A DNA stretch of 6,937 nt from Comamonadaceae bacterium (GTDB taxonomy: Bacteria; Pseudomonadota; Gammaproteobacteria; Burkholderiales; Burkholderiaceae_C). A program made the translations under genes and the position numbers. The stretch is taken from contig CANCDA010000131.1 of assembly GCA_947374705.1 (NCBI GenBank), positions 1-6,937 on the forward strand. The letters run 5' to 3'. Positions within the stretch are counted from its first letter, which is position 1. The number at the start of each line of letters is the position of its first letter. Of the stretch, positions 1 through 5,603 are shown piece after piece. The notes beneath the pieces were generated by a model. The model had not been told where the DNA came from. It saw only the letters and a list, made by a program, of their open reading frames with translations, and did not search any database.

Positions 1-479
1 CCCTGACCGCCCGAGCCGTAGGTCAATTTCTTGGGCTGCGGAATAGCAAAGTCCACCAGCTCTTTCAGGCTCTTGGCGGGCAGCTCCTGACGCACCATGA
101 GCACTGCCGGTGACTCGGCCACGGTGCTGACTTTGACGATGTCTTTGACCGGGTCGTAGGGCAGCTTGTCGTACAGGGCGGCGGAGATGGCGAAGGAGTT
201 GTCGGTGACCAAGAGCGTGTAGCCATCGGGCGCGGCTTTGGCCACGATGTCCGTGCCCAGCGTGCTGCCCGCGCCGCCGCGCGATTCAACGATAAAGGGC
301 TGGCCCAGCTCGCTGGACAGTTCTTGTGCGATGGCGCGTGCTGCCGTGTCGGTGAAGGAGCCCGCCGCAAAGGGGACGATGATGCGCACCGGTTTGTTGG
401 GCCAGGGCGCTTGCGCGTGAGCGGTGATCGCGAGGGCACAGGTCAGGCCCAGCAAGGCTGTGCGAATGTGTTTTGACAT
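1..479 (-). CDS. Bug-family tripartite tricarboxylate transporter substrate-binding protein, partial (C-terminus beyond window)
   Basis: Seen: an open frame runs from ATG at 479 to the left edge, giving 159 complete codons of a family usually about 320-330 aa long, so roughly the N-terminal half is present. Residues 1-22 form a Sec signal peptide (basic start, hydrophobic core, cleavage after AHA before Q23). Family hallmarks follow: NKPVRIIVPFAAG (28-40) with Asp44, LGQPFIVESRGGAG (58-71) and AKAAPDGYTLL (80-90). Known: Bug proteins are abundant periplasmic receptors of TctABC-type transporters and bind carboxylates. Neighbours: it starts 11 bp after the isomerase/racemase gene upstream, so the two are probably co-transcribed. 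Upstream of the ATG there is only a weak purine-rich stretch (GCGAAAGAAATC), which suggests translation helped by the preceding gene. The ligand is unknown. It shares family but not close identity with the Bug protein at 1222-2199. Family call is firm; specificity is not. Confidence 0.93.
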   Translation of the reverse strand, partial: MSKHIRTALLGLTCALAITAHAQAPWPNKPVRIIVPFAAGSFTDTAARAIAQELSSELGQPFIVESRGGAGSTLGTDIVAKAAPDGYTLLVTDNSFAISAALYDKLPYDPVKDIVKVSTVAESPAVLMVRQELPAKSLKELVDFAIPQPKKLTYGSGGQ

Positions 480-490
480 GATTTCTTTCG

Positions 491-1174
491 CTAGCGGGGG
501 AGAGGGGTAAGCACTTGCCGCACGCGCCATGCGGTGGCTTGAATCGACGACAGCACGGGGCGCGCAAACTCGGCGCGCAGCCCACCCAAAATGTCAAAGG
601 TGGGCAGTTGTGAGCAGGCGATGAACAGCGCATCGCAGTCTGCGTGCATGGTGGCGCGCGCCATGTGGGCGACTTCTGCTGAGGTGATCTTGCCCAGCTC
701 GTCCACGTTGGCGGCGTACAGGCTGTTGAAAGCGGCGACTTCCATGCCGCTCGCGGTCAAAAACTTCTTTAACTGGTCGTTCACCAAGTCTTGGTAGGGC
801 GTGACCAGCGCGATCTTGTGCGCTTGCGCCGCTTGCAAAGCCAGCACCATGGCCTGCGCGGTGGTGATCACCGGCTTGCCCACCACCTGCGCGAGTTCAC
901 GCGCCAATTCAGCATCGCCCACCGGCCCGGAGAGAAAGCTGGCCGCAGTGCAGCCATAAGCCAGCATGTCGATGGGCTGGCCGGCCAAGGTGGCCGCAAG
1001 TTCAAGCGCTTGTTTTTTGTAGGCGGGAATAGTCTCTGGGGTGAGCAGGCCCTGACCGCGTGGGATTTTCAGCGTCGTCACACGGGTGTCGCTCGGCAGC
1101 CCCGCGCGCAGCTCGCCCTCCATCGTGGTGTTGTTGATGGGCACCATGAGCGCGACATGCCAGGGGTTCGTCAT
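491..1174 (-). CDS. Maleate isomerase / Asp-Glu racemase superfamily enzyme
   Basis: Seen: 227 aa, the usual size for the maleate cis-trans isomerase/arylmalonate decarboxylase branch of the Asp/Glu/hydantoin racemase superfamily. The motif VPINNTTMEGEL (11-22) resembles the substrate-carboxylate loop. YGCTAASF (73-80) places a cysteine at 75, and IACSQLPTFD (185-194) places a second at 187. Known: maleate isomerases and racemases use this cysteine pair for catalysis, whereas arylmalonate decarboxylase has glycine at the first position, so this protein fits an isomerase or racemase better than a decarboxylase. There is no signal peptide, so it is cytoplasmic. Neighbours: first gene of a likely two-gene operon with the Bug protein at 479, and divergent from a second Bug protein. 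Inference: it isomerises the acid that one of these receptors captures. The ATG at 1174 has no good Shine-Dalgarno (preceding mRNA ends CCCTAAACCCC); ATG at 1147 is an alternative but would cut into the conserved N-terminal strand. Confidence 0.88.
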   Translation of the reverse strand: MTNPWHVALMVPINNTTMEGELRAGLPSDTRVTTLKIPRGQGLLTPETIPAYKKQALELAATLAGQPIDMLAYGCTAASFLSGPVGDAELARELAQVVGKPVITTAQAMVLALQAAQAHKIALVTPYQDLVNDQLKKFLTASGMEVAAFNSLYAANVDELGKITSAEVAHMARATMHADCDALFIACSQLPTFDILGGLRAEFARPVLSSIQATAWRVRQVLTPLPR

Positions 1175-1185
1175 GGGGTTTAGGG

Positions 1186-1191
1186 TCTAAT
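1186..1191 (+). promoter_or_regulatory. Possible -10 element for the complete Bug gene
   Basis: TCTAAT matches TATAAT in five of six positions and would start transcription about 25 bases ahead of the ATG at 1222. A good -35 is not visible. It lies in the 47-bp gap shared with the divergent isomerase gene, so the two promoters would overlap. Confidence 0.25.
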
Positions 1192-1203
1192 CTTTGGAAA
1201 TTC

Positions 1204-1209
1204 ATTTTA
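1204..1209 (-). promoter_or_regulatory. Possible -10 element for the isomerase/Bug operon
   Basis: On the minus strand TAAAAT lies about 30 bp ahead of the ATG at 1174, matching TATAAT in five of six positions. No clear -35 hexamer is visible at the proper distance, which would fall inside the start of the divergent Bug gene. Prediction only. Confidence 0.25.
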
Positions 1210-1215
1210 GAGGAG
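1210..1215 (+). promoter_or_regulatory. Strong ribosome binding site of the complete Bug gene
   Basis: GAGGAG, six bases ahead of the ATG at 1222, is a near-consensus Shine-Dalgarno sequence. It fixes the start of this gene and contrasts with the poor site of the divergent isomerase gene. Confidence 0.75.
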
Positions 1216-1221
1216 CAAATA

Positions 1222-2199
1222 ATGAGTTTTCTTCACAGACTGACCCACAAGTTGGCCAGCGCCTTGCTGCTCTGCTGCGTCAGCGCAACGGCCTTCGCGC
1301 AAACCTTCCCGACCAAGCCGGTGCGCATCGTCATCGGCTTTCCCGCAGGCGGTGCGATTGACCTGGTGGGGCGCATCATCGCGCCCAAGCTCTCAGACGC
1401 TCTGGGCCAGCCCGTGGTGGTGGACAACCGGCCTGGCGCCAATGGCGCGCTTGGCTTGGACGCGGTGGCCAAGGCCGCACCGGACGGGCACACGATGTTT
1501 CTGGGCACGCTGGGCAACCTGAGCATCAACCCCTCGCTCTACCCCAACCCGCAACTCAACATTGACAAACAGTTCACGCCCTTGATGTTGCTGACCTCGG
1601 TCTCTTTTGTTTTGTATGCCAACCCCAGCGTGCCCGTGAACTCCGTCGCCGAGCTGGTGGCTTACGGCAAAGCCAACCCCGACAAGTTGAACTACTCCTC
1701 CAGCGGCAAAGGCGGCTTGCCTCATCTGGCGGGCGAGCTGTTCAGCAGTGCGGTGGGCGTGAAGATGACGCACATCGCCTACAAAGGCAGTGCGCCCAGC
1801 ATCAACGACGTGATGGGCGGGCAAGTGCAGTTCACGTTCGAGTCCGCTGCGATTGGTTTGCAACACCTCAAGACCGGCCGCCTACGCGCGCTGGCCACTA
1901 CCGGCCTGAAGCGCCCCGCGTTTTTGCCGAACGTGCCCACCGTGGCCGAGGCCCTGCCTGGCTTTGAGGTGGTGAACTGGTTTGGCCTGGTCTTGCCTGC
2001 GGGCACGCCGCGTGAGGTGATTGCCCGCTTGAACGCGGAGATCACCAAGGTGCTGGCACTGCCCGAAGTGCGCGAGAAGCTGATTGCCCAGGGCACCGAC
2101 CCGGTGGGAGGCACGCCTGAAGCTTTTGGCGTGTTCATCCAGTCTGAAACCGCCAAGTGGGCGCGCATCATCCGCCAGGGCAACATCACGCCGGATTGA
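1222..2199 (+). CDS. Bug-family tripartite tricarboxylate transporter substrate-binding protein
   Basis: Seen: a complete 325-aa protein of normal family length. Residues 1-26 are a Sec signal peptide (HRLTHK basic start, leucine-rich core, cleavage after AFA before Q27). The Bug fold signature follows: TKPVRIVIGFPAGGAIDLVGR (31-51) with the conserved Asp47, LGQPVVVDNRPGANG (61-75), AKAAPDGHTM (83-92), the second-domain motif YKGSAPSINDVMGGQVQFTF (187-206), and the C-terminal WFGLVLPAGTP (253-263) and EAFGVFIQSETAKW (300-313). Known: these periplasmic receptors deliver carboxylates to TctA/TctB-type membrane proteins, and many are orphan receptors encoded away from those genes. No TctA/TctB is visible here. 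Neighbours: divergent from the isomerase operon and convergent with the aldolase (13-bp gap), which suggests a related acid substrate. The start is secured by a strong GAGGAG site. The ligand is unknown. Confidence 0.95.
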   Translation: MSFLHRLTHKLASALLLCCVSATAFAQTFPTKPVRIVIGFPAGGAIDLVGRIIAPKLSDALGQPVVVDNRPGANGALGLDAVAKAAPDGHTMFLGTLGNLSINPSLYPNPQLNIDKQFTPLMLLTSVSFVLYANPSVPVNSVAELVAYGKANPDKLNYSSSGKGGLPHLAGELFSSAVGVKMTHIAYKGSAPSINDVMGGQVQFTFESAAIGLQHLKTGRLRALATTGLKRPAFLPNVPTVAEALPGFEVVNWFGLVLPAGTPREVIARLNAEITKVLALPEVREKLIAQGTDPVGGTPEAFGVFIQSETAKWARIIRQGNITPD

Positions 2200-2212
2200 A
2201 GTCCCCGCCCTC

Positions 2213-3016
2213 TCAGGTTTTGATGGCCTGCACCGCCTTGGCCTTGGCCGTACAAGCCGCCACCAGAAAGCCAATGTCCGTGCCAGTAGAAACATAGAGT
2301 GCGCCCATGCGCACAAAGCGTTCGACCAGATCGGGCCGTGTGGACAAGCCGCCGATGCCGACATGCTTGCCATACTTGCGGCACGCGGCGATGGTGCGCT
2401 CATAAGCCGCCGCCACGCGCGGGTCGTCGTAGTCACCGGGGATGCCCCACTCGGCGGTGAGGTCGTTGGTGCCGATCAGCATCATGTCCACACCTTCGAC
2501 GGCAGCAATTTCTTCGACGTGCTCCAGCGCGTCCACGGCTTCCATCATCACGCAGACCAGCGTGGCTTCGTTGAGCGCCGGGTTGGCCTCACTCGCGGGA
2601 AAGCTGCGGTACTGCAAATGCGGCAAACCGGCGTTGGCGGAGCGGTCGCCCAGCGGTGGAAATTTAGCGGCACGCACCACGGCACGGGCCTCGTCGGCGG
2701 AACGCACGTGGGGTGCGATCACGCCCATGGCGCCCGCGTCCAGCACGCGCGAGATGTAGTCGGGCGTGTTGGCCGGTACGCGCACCAATGGGGTGATGCC
2801 CGCCTCCAACGCGGCCATGCAGATCTGGCCGGTGGTGTCGATGGAGAAGCTGCAGTGCTCCATATCGACGTAAAGCGTGTCAAAGCCCGCCGTCTTGGCG
2901 ATGCGCGCGATCTCCACGCCACGCACCAAACGCACCGTCATGGAGGCCACGACTTCATTGCGGGCGAATTTGGCTTTGACGTGATTGACCAGAATGTCTT
3001 TGAGTGCCGTGCGCAT
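2213..3016 (-). CDS. HpcH/HpaI-type class II 2-oxo-acid aldolase
   Basis: Seen: 267 aa from ATG at 3016, matching the usual 255-270 aa. Key residues of the pyruvate-dependent, metal-using aldolase family are present: Asp51-Met-Glu-His54 (acid/base histidine), Arg79 in LVRVP, AGAMGVIAPHV (94-104), metal ligands Glu159 (MMEAVDAL) and Asp185 in LIGTNDL, and the AVEGVDMMLIG strand (172-182). Known: the family cleaves 4-hydroxy-2-oxo acids (for example 4-hydroxy-2-oxoheptanedioate) to pyruvate plus an aldehyde; some members act on citramalyl-type or other hydroxy acids. Cytoplasmic. Start choice: GAGGA at 3023-3027 (minus strand) sits six bases from the ATG at 3016, whereas an in-frame ATG at 3106 would add 30 non-conserved residues. 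Neighbours: ends 13 bp from the convergent Bug gene and diverges from the glutathione transferase. The substrate is not determinable. The VDMEH and GTNDL variants differ slightly from classic HpaI (GPADL), so exact HpaI function is not claimed. Confidence 0.9.
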   Translation of the reverse strand: MRTALKDILVNHVKAKFARNEVVASMTVRLVRGVEIARIAKTAGFDTLYVDMEHCSFSIDTTGQICMAALEAGITPLVRVPANTPDYISRVLDAGAMGVIAPHVRSADEARAVVRAAKFPPLGDRSANAGLPHLQYRSFPASEANPALNEATLVCVMMEAVDALEHVEEIAAVEGVDMMLIGTNDLTAEWGIPGDYDDPRVAAAYERTIAACRKYGKHVGIGGLSTRPDLVERFVRMGALYVSTGTDIGFLVAACTAKAKAVQAIKT

Positions 3017-3053
3017 GGGGTGTCCTCGGGACTGTTGATTAAAGGTGCTTGGA

Positions 3054-3059
3054 ATTGTA
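3054..3059 (-). promoter_or_regulatory. Likely -10 element for the aldolase gene
   Basis: On the minus strand TACAAT (five of six to TATAAT) lies 37 bases ahead of the ATG at 3016, giving a predicted leader of about 30 bases that contains the GAGGA ribosome site. No convincing -35 hexamer is present at 16-18 bp, so an activator may be needed. Prediction only. Confidence 0.35.
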
Positions 3060-3107
3060 GGGGCCGAGCTGTAAGGGAATGTGAGGGCATGGGACACCCT
3101 CGTCACT

Positions 3108-3113
3108 TAGAAT
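3108..3113 (+). promoter_or_regulatory. Likely -10 element for the glutathione transferase gene
   Basis: TAGAAT (five of six to TATAAT) lies 27 bases ahead of the ATG at 3141 and leaves room for a short leader carrying GGGAGAAG (3128-3135). The -35 region is poor. Prediction only. Confidence 0.35.
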
Positions 3114-3140
3114 CACCCCTGTTGAACGGGAGAAGCAAAC

Positions 3141-3755
3141 ATGAAACTCATTGGAAATTACACCAGCCCCTACGTGCGCAAAGTGCGTGTGGTCATGGCT
3201 GAGAAAAAGTTGGATTTCCAATTGGTGATCGACGACGTCTGGTCTGCCGAGTCCGCCATTCGCGAGTCCAACCCCCTCGGTAAAGTGCCCTGCCTCATCA
3301 TGGAAGGCGGCGAAGCCCTGTTTGACTCGCGTGTGATCGTGGAGTACCTGGACACGCTCTCCCCCGTGGGCAAGTTGATCCCACCCGTGGGTCGCGAGCG
3401 GGTGGAAGTCAAAACCTGGGAGGCCTTGGCCGATGGCGTGATGGACGCGGCCCAACTGGCCCGCGTCGAGGCGGTGTGGAGCGGGCGCAGTGATGCCCAG
3501 CGCAGCCAGGCCTGGATTGAGCGCCAGCTGGTCAAAATCCAAGGCGGCTTGAAGGCCATGAACCAGGGTCTGGGCGAGAAGCCTTTTTGCACCGGCATTC
3601 ACATGAGCCTGGCTGACATAGCGGTGGGCTGCGCTCTGGCGTATCTGGACTTTCGTTTTGCGCACATCGATTGGCGCGCCGATCACCCGCATCTGGCCCG
3701 TCTGCAAGACAAGCTGGCGCAGCGTCCCAGCTTCAGCGACACGGCACACGACTGA
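3141..3755 (+). CDS. Glutathione S-transferase family protein (YibF-like)
   Basis: Seen: 204 aa with a complete two-domain GST layout. The N-terminal thioredoxin-like domain (about 1-75) opens with MKLIGNYTSPYVRK, giving Ser9 as the candidate glutathione-activating residue. NPLGKVPCL (44-52) holds the cis-proline at 50, and FDSRVIVEYL (61-70) supplies the glutathione gamma-glutamyl contact. The helical domain has EALADGVMDAA (95-105) and the N-capping box SLAD (156-159) before a helix ending in YLDFRF. Length and these motifs match, from memory, E. coli YibF. Known: YibF-like proteins bind glutathione, but their physiological substrate is unsettled; general roles are conjugation or thiol redox chemistry in the cytoplasm. 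The start is supported by GGGAGAAG just upstream. Neighbours: divergent from the aldolase (124 bp) and convergent with the HD-GYP-like gene (24 bp). It is probably a single-gene unit; no functional tie to the aldolase is shown. Confidence 0.92.
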   Translation: MKLIGNYTSPYVRKVRVVMAEKKLDFQLVIDDVWSAESAIRESNPLGKVPCLIMEGGEALFDSRVIVEYLDTLSPVGKLIPPVGRERVEVKTWEALADGVMDAAQLARVEAVWSGRSDAQRSQAWIERQLVKIQGGLKAMNQGLGEKPFCTGIHMSLADIAVGCALAYLDFRFAHIDWRADHPHLARLQDKLAQRPSFSDTAHD

Positions 3756-3779
3756 GTTCGCGCAGTTCGCTCAATCCGC

Positions 3780-4994
3780 TCAGCTTGGGCGGCACAGCGC
3801 CAATAGGCGCTGCACATTCAACTTGACCTTCACATCGCGGTGCGCCACGCTGGCCACAATGGCGTATTCACGCTGCACCGTGTCGCGCACCAGCGGCTCC
3901 ACCGTGGGCATGCCCTCGCGATTGATAATCACCGCCACACGCGGCGTGGTGGTGTTGCGGCCCCGGCGCACCACCACGGCAATCTCTTGTGTGGCCAGAC
4001 GCACGAAGGAGCCGGGCGTGTAAATGCCCACCGCCTTAATCAAAGCGGCCCCGGCTTCATCGACCTGGCGGTTTTCATCAAAATAACTGGCGTGCATCGC
4101 CGCCGCCGAGCTGGACGGCAAGCGTGTGGCACGCGGGGCCAGGCGTGCGGCAAACATGTCGGCGCGCTGGATCAAGCGCGCCAGGCGCTGACTTTCAGTT
4201 TTGTGGGACAAAGCGCCCGGTGCCACATGGTGATGCGCCTGAATGGCTTCGAGCCAAACCGCATCGTGCACGCCCGCGTGGTCTAACAAAATCACCGAGC
4301 GTTCGGCATGGCGGTCAATCTGCAAGCGCTGCTCAGCCGCAGGCGGCTCCCGTTGCAAGGCCAGCCGGTCTTGCAAGTCCGTCATGCTGATGTTCATGGT
4401 CAACGCGGCCTGGCACACCGAATGCTCCAACTCGGCTGACCAGTGCAGCACGTCACGCACGGCAATGCCGCAGATGACACTGACCAACATCGCGTGGGTA
4501 GCGCTGTAGAGCTTGAGCTCGCTGGCCGACAACTGAAACAGGGCGAGCAACAGGCCGTCCGGGTTGCGCCGCGCCAAGTGCTCCAGTTGATGCTGGAGTT
4601 GCTCCAGGCGCTTGCGGAAGTGGGGCGCGCCAGCATCGCGCAACACCGTGTTGGCCTGGGCCTGCAAGTCCAGCCAGTCGGTGGGGGCGTCGTGCGGCTC
4701 GGCTCGCTCCGGGCTTCGGTCATCCGTGGACACCATCGCGCCCGCGATTTGACCGAGCTGGGTATCGTCGCTGATCAAGGCATGCAGCCGACCCATGTAC
4801 GCCCGGTGATGCAGCTCAGACTCAACCACGTCGATATAGAGGTGGGCGCGGTTGGCCGCCAAGGTTTTGAGTTCATCGCGGGTCTGAAACACCGCGCCTT
4901 TTTTGGCCAACAAAAATCCCTCAACATCCCTGATCGAAAAAGGCAGGGGCTGACCAATCAACACGTTTTCGGCAGGTAGGGTGACAAGCTTCAT
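3780..4994 (-). CDS. Degenerate HD-GYP domain protein
   Basis: Seen: 404 aa, no signal peptide or membrane segment, so probably cytoplasmic. Residues 1-55 form a small N-terminal domain (FLLAKKGAVF, then LYIDVVE) of the kind often placed before HD-GYP domains. Residues 75-115 are a polar linker, and 125-145 a Gln/Leu-rich helix. Residues 150-335 follow the HD-GYP fold: YSATHAML (163-170), LEHSVCQAAL (189-198), a middle helix with HAERSVILLDHAGV (229-242), HHHVAPGAL (254-262), a RADMFAARLAPR segment (277-288) and the IYTPGSFVRL turn (324-333). Odd: where active enzymes have HDIGK there is TMNIS (199-203), and the HHE...GYP element reads HHHVAPGAL. Known: HD-GYP enzymes hydrolyse cyclic-di-GMP using those metal ligands. 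Inference: catalysis is lost or altered, leaving a binding or scaffold role. The ATG at 4994 has no good Shine-Dalgarno, but a stop lies upstream in frame before any other ATG. It diverges from rfaE2. Confidence 0.8.
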   Translation of the reverse strand: MKLVTLPAENVLIGQPLPFSIRDVEGFLLAKKGAVFQTRDELKTLAANRAHLYIDVVESELHHRAYMGRLHALISDDTQLGQIAGAMVSTDDRSPERAEPHDAPTDWLDLQAQANTVLRDAGAPHFRKRLEQLQHQLEHLARRNPDGLLLALFQLSASELKLYSATHAMLVSVICGIAVRDVLHWSAELEHSVCQAALTMNISMTDLQDRLALQREPPAAEQRLQIDRHAERSVILLDHAGVHDAVWLEAIQAHHHVAPGALSHKTESQRLARLIQRADMFAARLAPRATRLPSSSAAAMHASYFDENRQVDEAGAALIKAVGIYTPGSFVRLATQEIAVVVRRGRNTTTPRVAVIINREGMPTVEPLVRDTVQREYAIVASVAHRDVKVKLNVQRLLALCRPS

Positions 4995-5099
4995 GGGTGA
5001 GAAAAGTATGTCGCCATCACCCCAAACTTAAGCGCAGAAATCACCGGCCATTGACCTGTGTTTCATGGCTTTAAGCGATGGCCTGCTAGGATGCGCGCC
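4995..5099. promoter_or_regulatory. Divergent intergenic region between the HD-GYP-like gene and rfaE2
   Basis: This 105-bp gap must hold the promoters of both genes unless they are read from further upstream. TTGACC at 5051-5056 resembles a -35 hexamer facing rfaE2, but no good -10 follows at 16-18 bp. CATACT on the minus strand just ahead of the HD-GYP-like gene is a weak -10 candidate. No sigma-28 or sigma-54 consensus and no long palindrome was seen. Confidence 0.3.
5088..5091 (+). promoter_or_regulatory. Ribosome binding site deciding the rfaE2 start
   Basis: AGGA with an eight-base spacer before the ATG at 5100. It abuts the alternative in-frame ATG at 5091 and is too far from the ATG at 5058, so it favours 5100 as the start. 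Confidence 0.5.
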
Positions 5100-5603
5100 A
5101 TGACGCCCCACCCCGCACCGCTACCCGACTTCCTGGACAAACTCTGCCCGCGCGAGGCCTTGGCCGAGCGGCTGGCCAGCCTGCCCCGCCCCCTGGTGTT
5201 CACCAACGGCGTGTTTGACGTCATGCACCGGGGGCACGCGGTCTATCTGGCGCAGGCGCGCGCCCTGGGCGGCAGCCTGCTGGTGGCGCTCAACACCGAT
5301 GCCTCGGCCCGGCGTCTGGGCAAGGGGCCAGACCGCCCGCTCAACCGAGAAGAAGACCGCGCCATCCTCATGGCCGCACTCGGCGCCGTGGATCTGGTGA
5401 CCTGGTTTGATGAAGACACGCCGATGGAACTGCTGGCGCAAGTGCGCCCGGACATTCTGGTCAAAGGCGGTGACTACGACATGGCCACACTGCCCGAAAC
5501 GCCACTGATGGCGGCCTGGGGCGGCACGGCATTAGCCTTGCCGTTTGTGGAGGGTTACTCCACCACCGCGTTGGTGCGCAAGATTCGCAGCGCAGCTATC
5601 TGA
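5100..5603 (+). CDS. rfaE2: D-glycero-beta-D-manno-heptose 1-phosphate adenylyltransferase (RfaE domain II)
   Basis: Seen: 167 aa from ATG at 5100, matching the roughly 160-aa stand-alone nucleotidyltransferase rather than the bifunctional HldE of enterobacteria. TNGVFDVMHRGHAVYL (35-50) contains the HxGH nucleotide-binding signature at 43-46. LNTDASARRLGKG (64-76) and RPLNREEDRAILMAAL (79-94) are typical of RfaE domain II, followed by RPDILVKGGDYD (116-127) and the C-terminal GYSTTALVRKI (152-162), which corresponds to the ISSSx-type motif of nucleotidyltransferases. Known: it transfers AMP from ATP to heptose 1-phosphate, giving ADP-heptose for the LPS inner core. Neighbours: separated from the HD-GYP-like gene by 105 bp, and its stop codon overlaps the convergent CoA-transferase gene by 8 bp. 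The kinase partner (rfaE1) is not in the window. In-frame ATGs at 5058 and 5091 would lengthen it; the extra residues from 5058 do not look conserved. Confidence 0.95.
   Translation: MTPHPAPLPDFLDKLCPREALAERLASLPRPLVFTNGVFDVMHRGHAVYLAQARALGGSLLVALNTDASARRLGKGPDRPLNREEDRAILMAALGAVDLVTWFDEDTPMELLAQVRPDILVKGGDYDMATLPETPLMAAWGGTALALPFVEGYSTTALVRKIRSAAI

Noticed and set aside
65..439. Long minus-strand open frame inside the partial Bug gene
   Set aside because: It is an out-of-frame shadow. The true frame starts at 479 and stays open to the window edge, with signal peptide and Bug motifs.
286..633. Minus-strand open frame spanning the junction of the first two genes
   Set aside because: It overlaps the Bug and isomerase genes in another frame. 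Both of those have clear family motifs, and this one has an arginine/proline-rich, motif-free translation.
3017..3106. N-terminal extension of the aldolase from ATG at 3106
   Set aside because: The extra 30 residues look random and lie over the promoter region, while ATG at 3016 has a good Shine-Dalgarno and gives the normal family length.
2084..3202. Long plus-strand open frame of 372 codons opposite the aldolase
   Set aside because: It is antisense to the well-supported aldolase, rich in His/Arg/Gly with no recognisable domain, and would overlap three real genes. High GC makes such frames common.
3795..3812. Perfect 7-bp hairpin CAGCGCC-AATA-GGCGCTG near the end of the HD-GYP-like gene, considered as a terminator
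   Set aside because: It lies inside the coding region and no T-tract follows on either strand, so it does not qualify as a rho-independent terminator. It may help end convergent transcription but there is no support.
4443..4979. Plus-strand open frame opposite the HD-GYP-like gene
   Set aside because: It is the antisense shadow of a gene with family-like domain order, with no motifs or ribosome site of its own.
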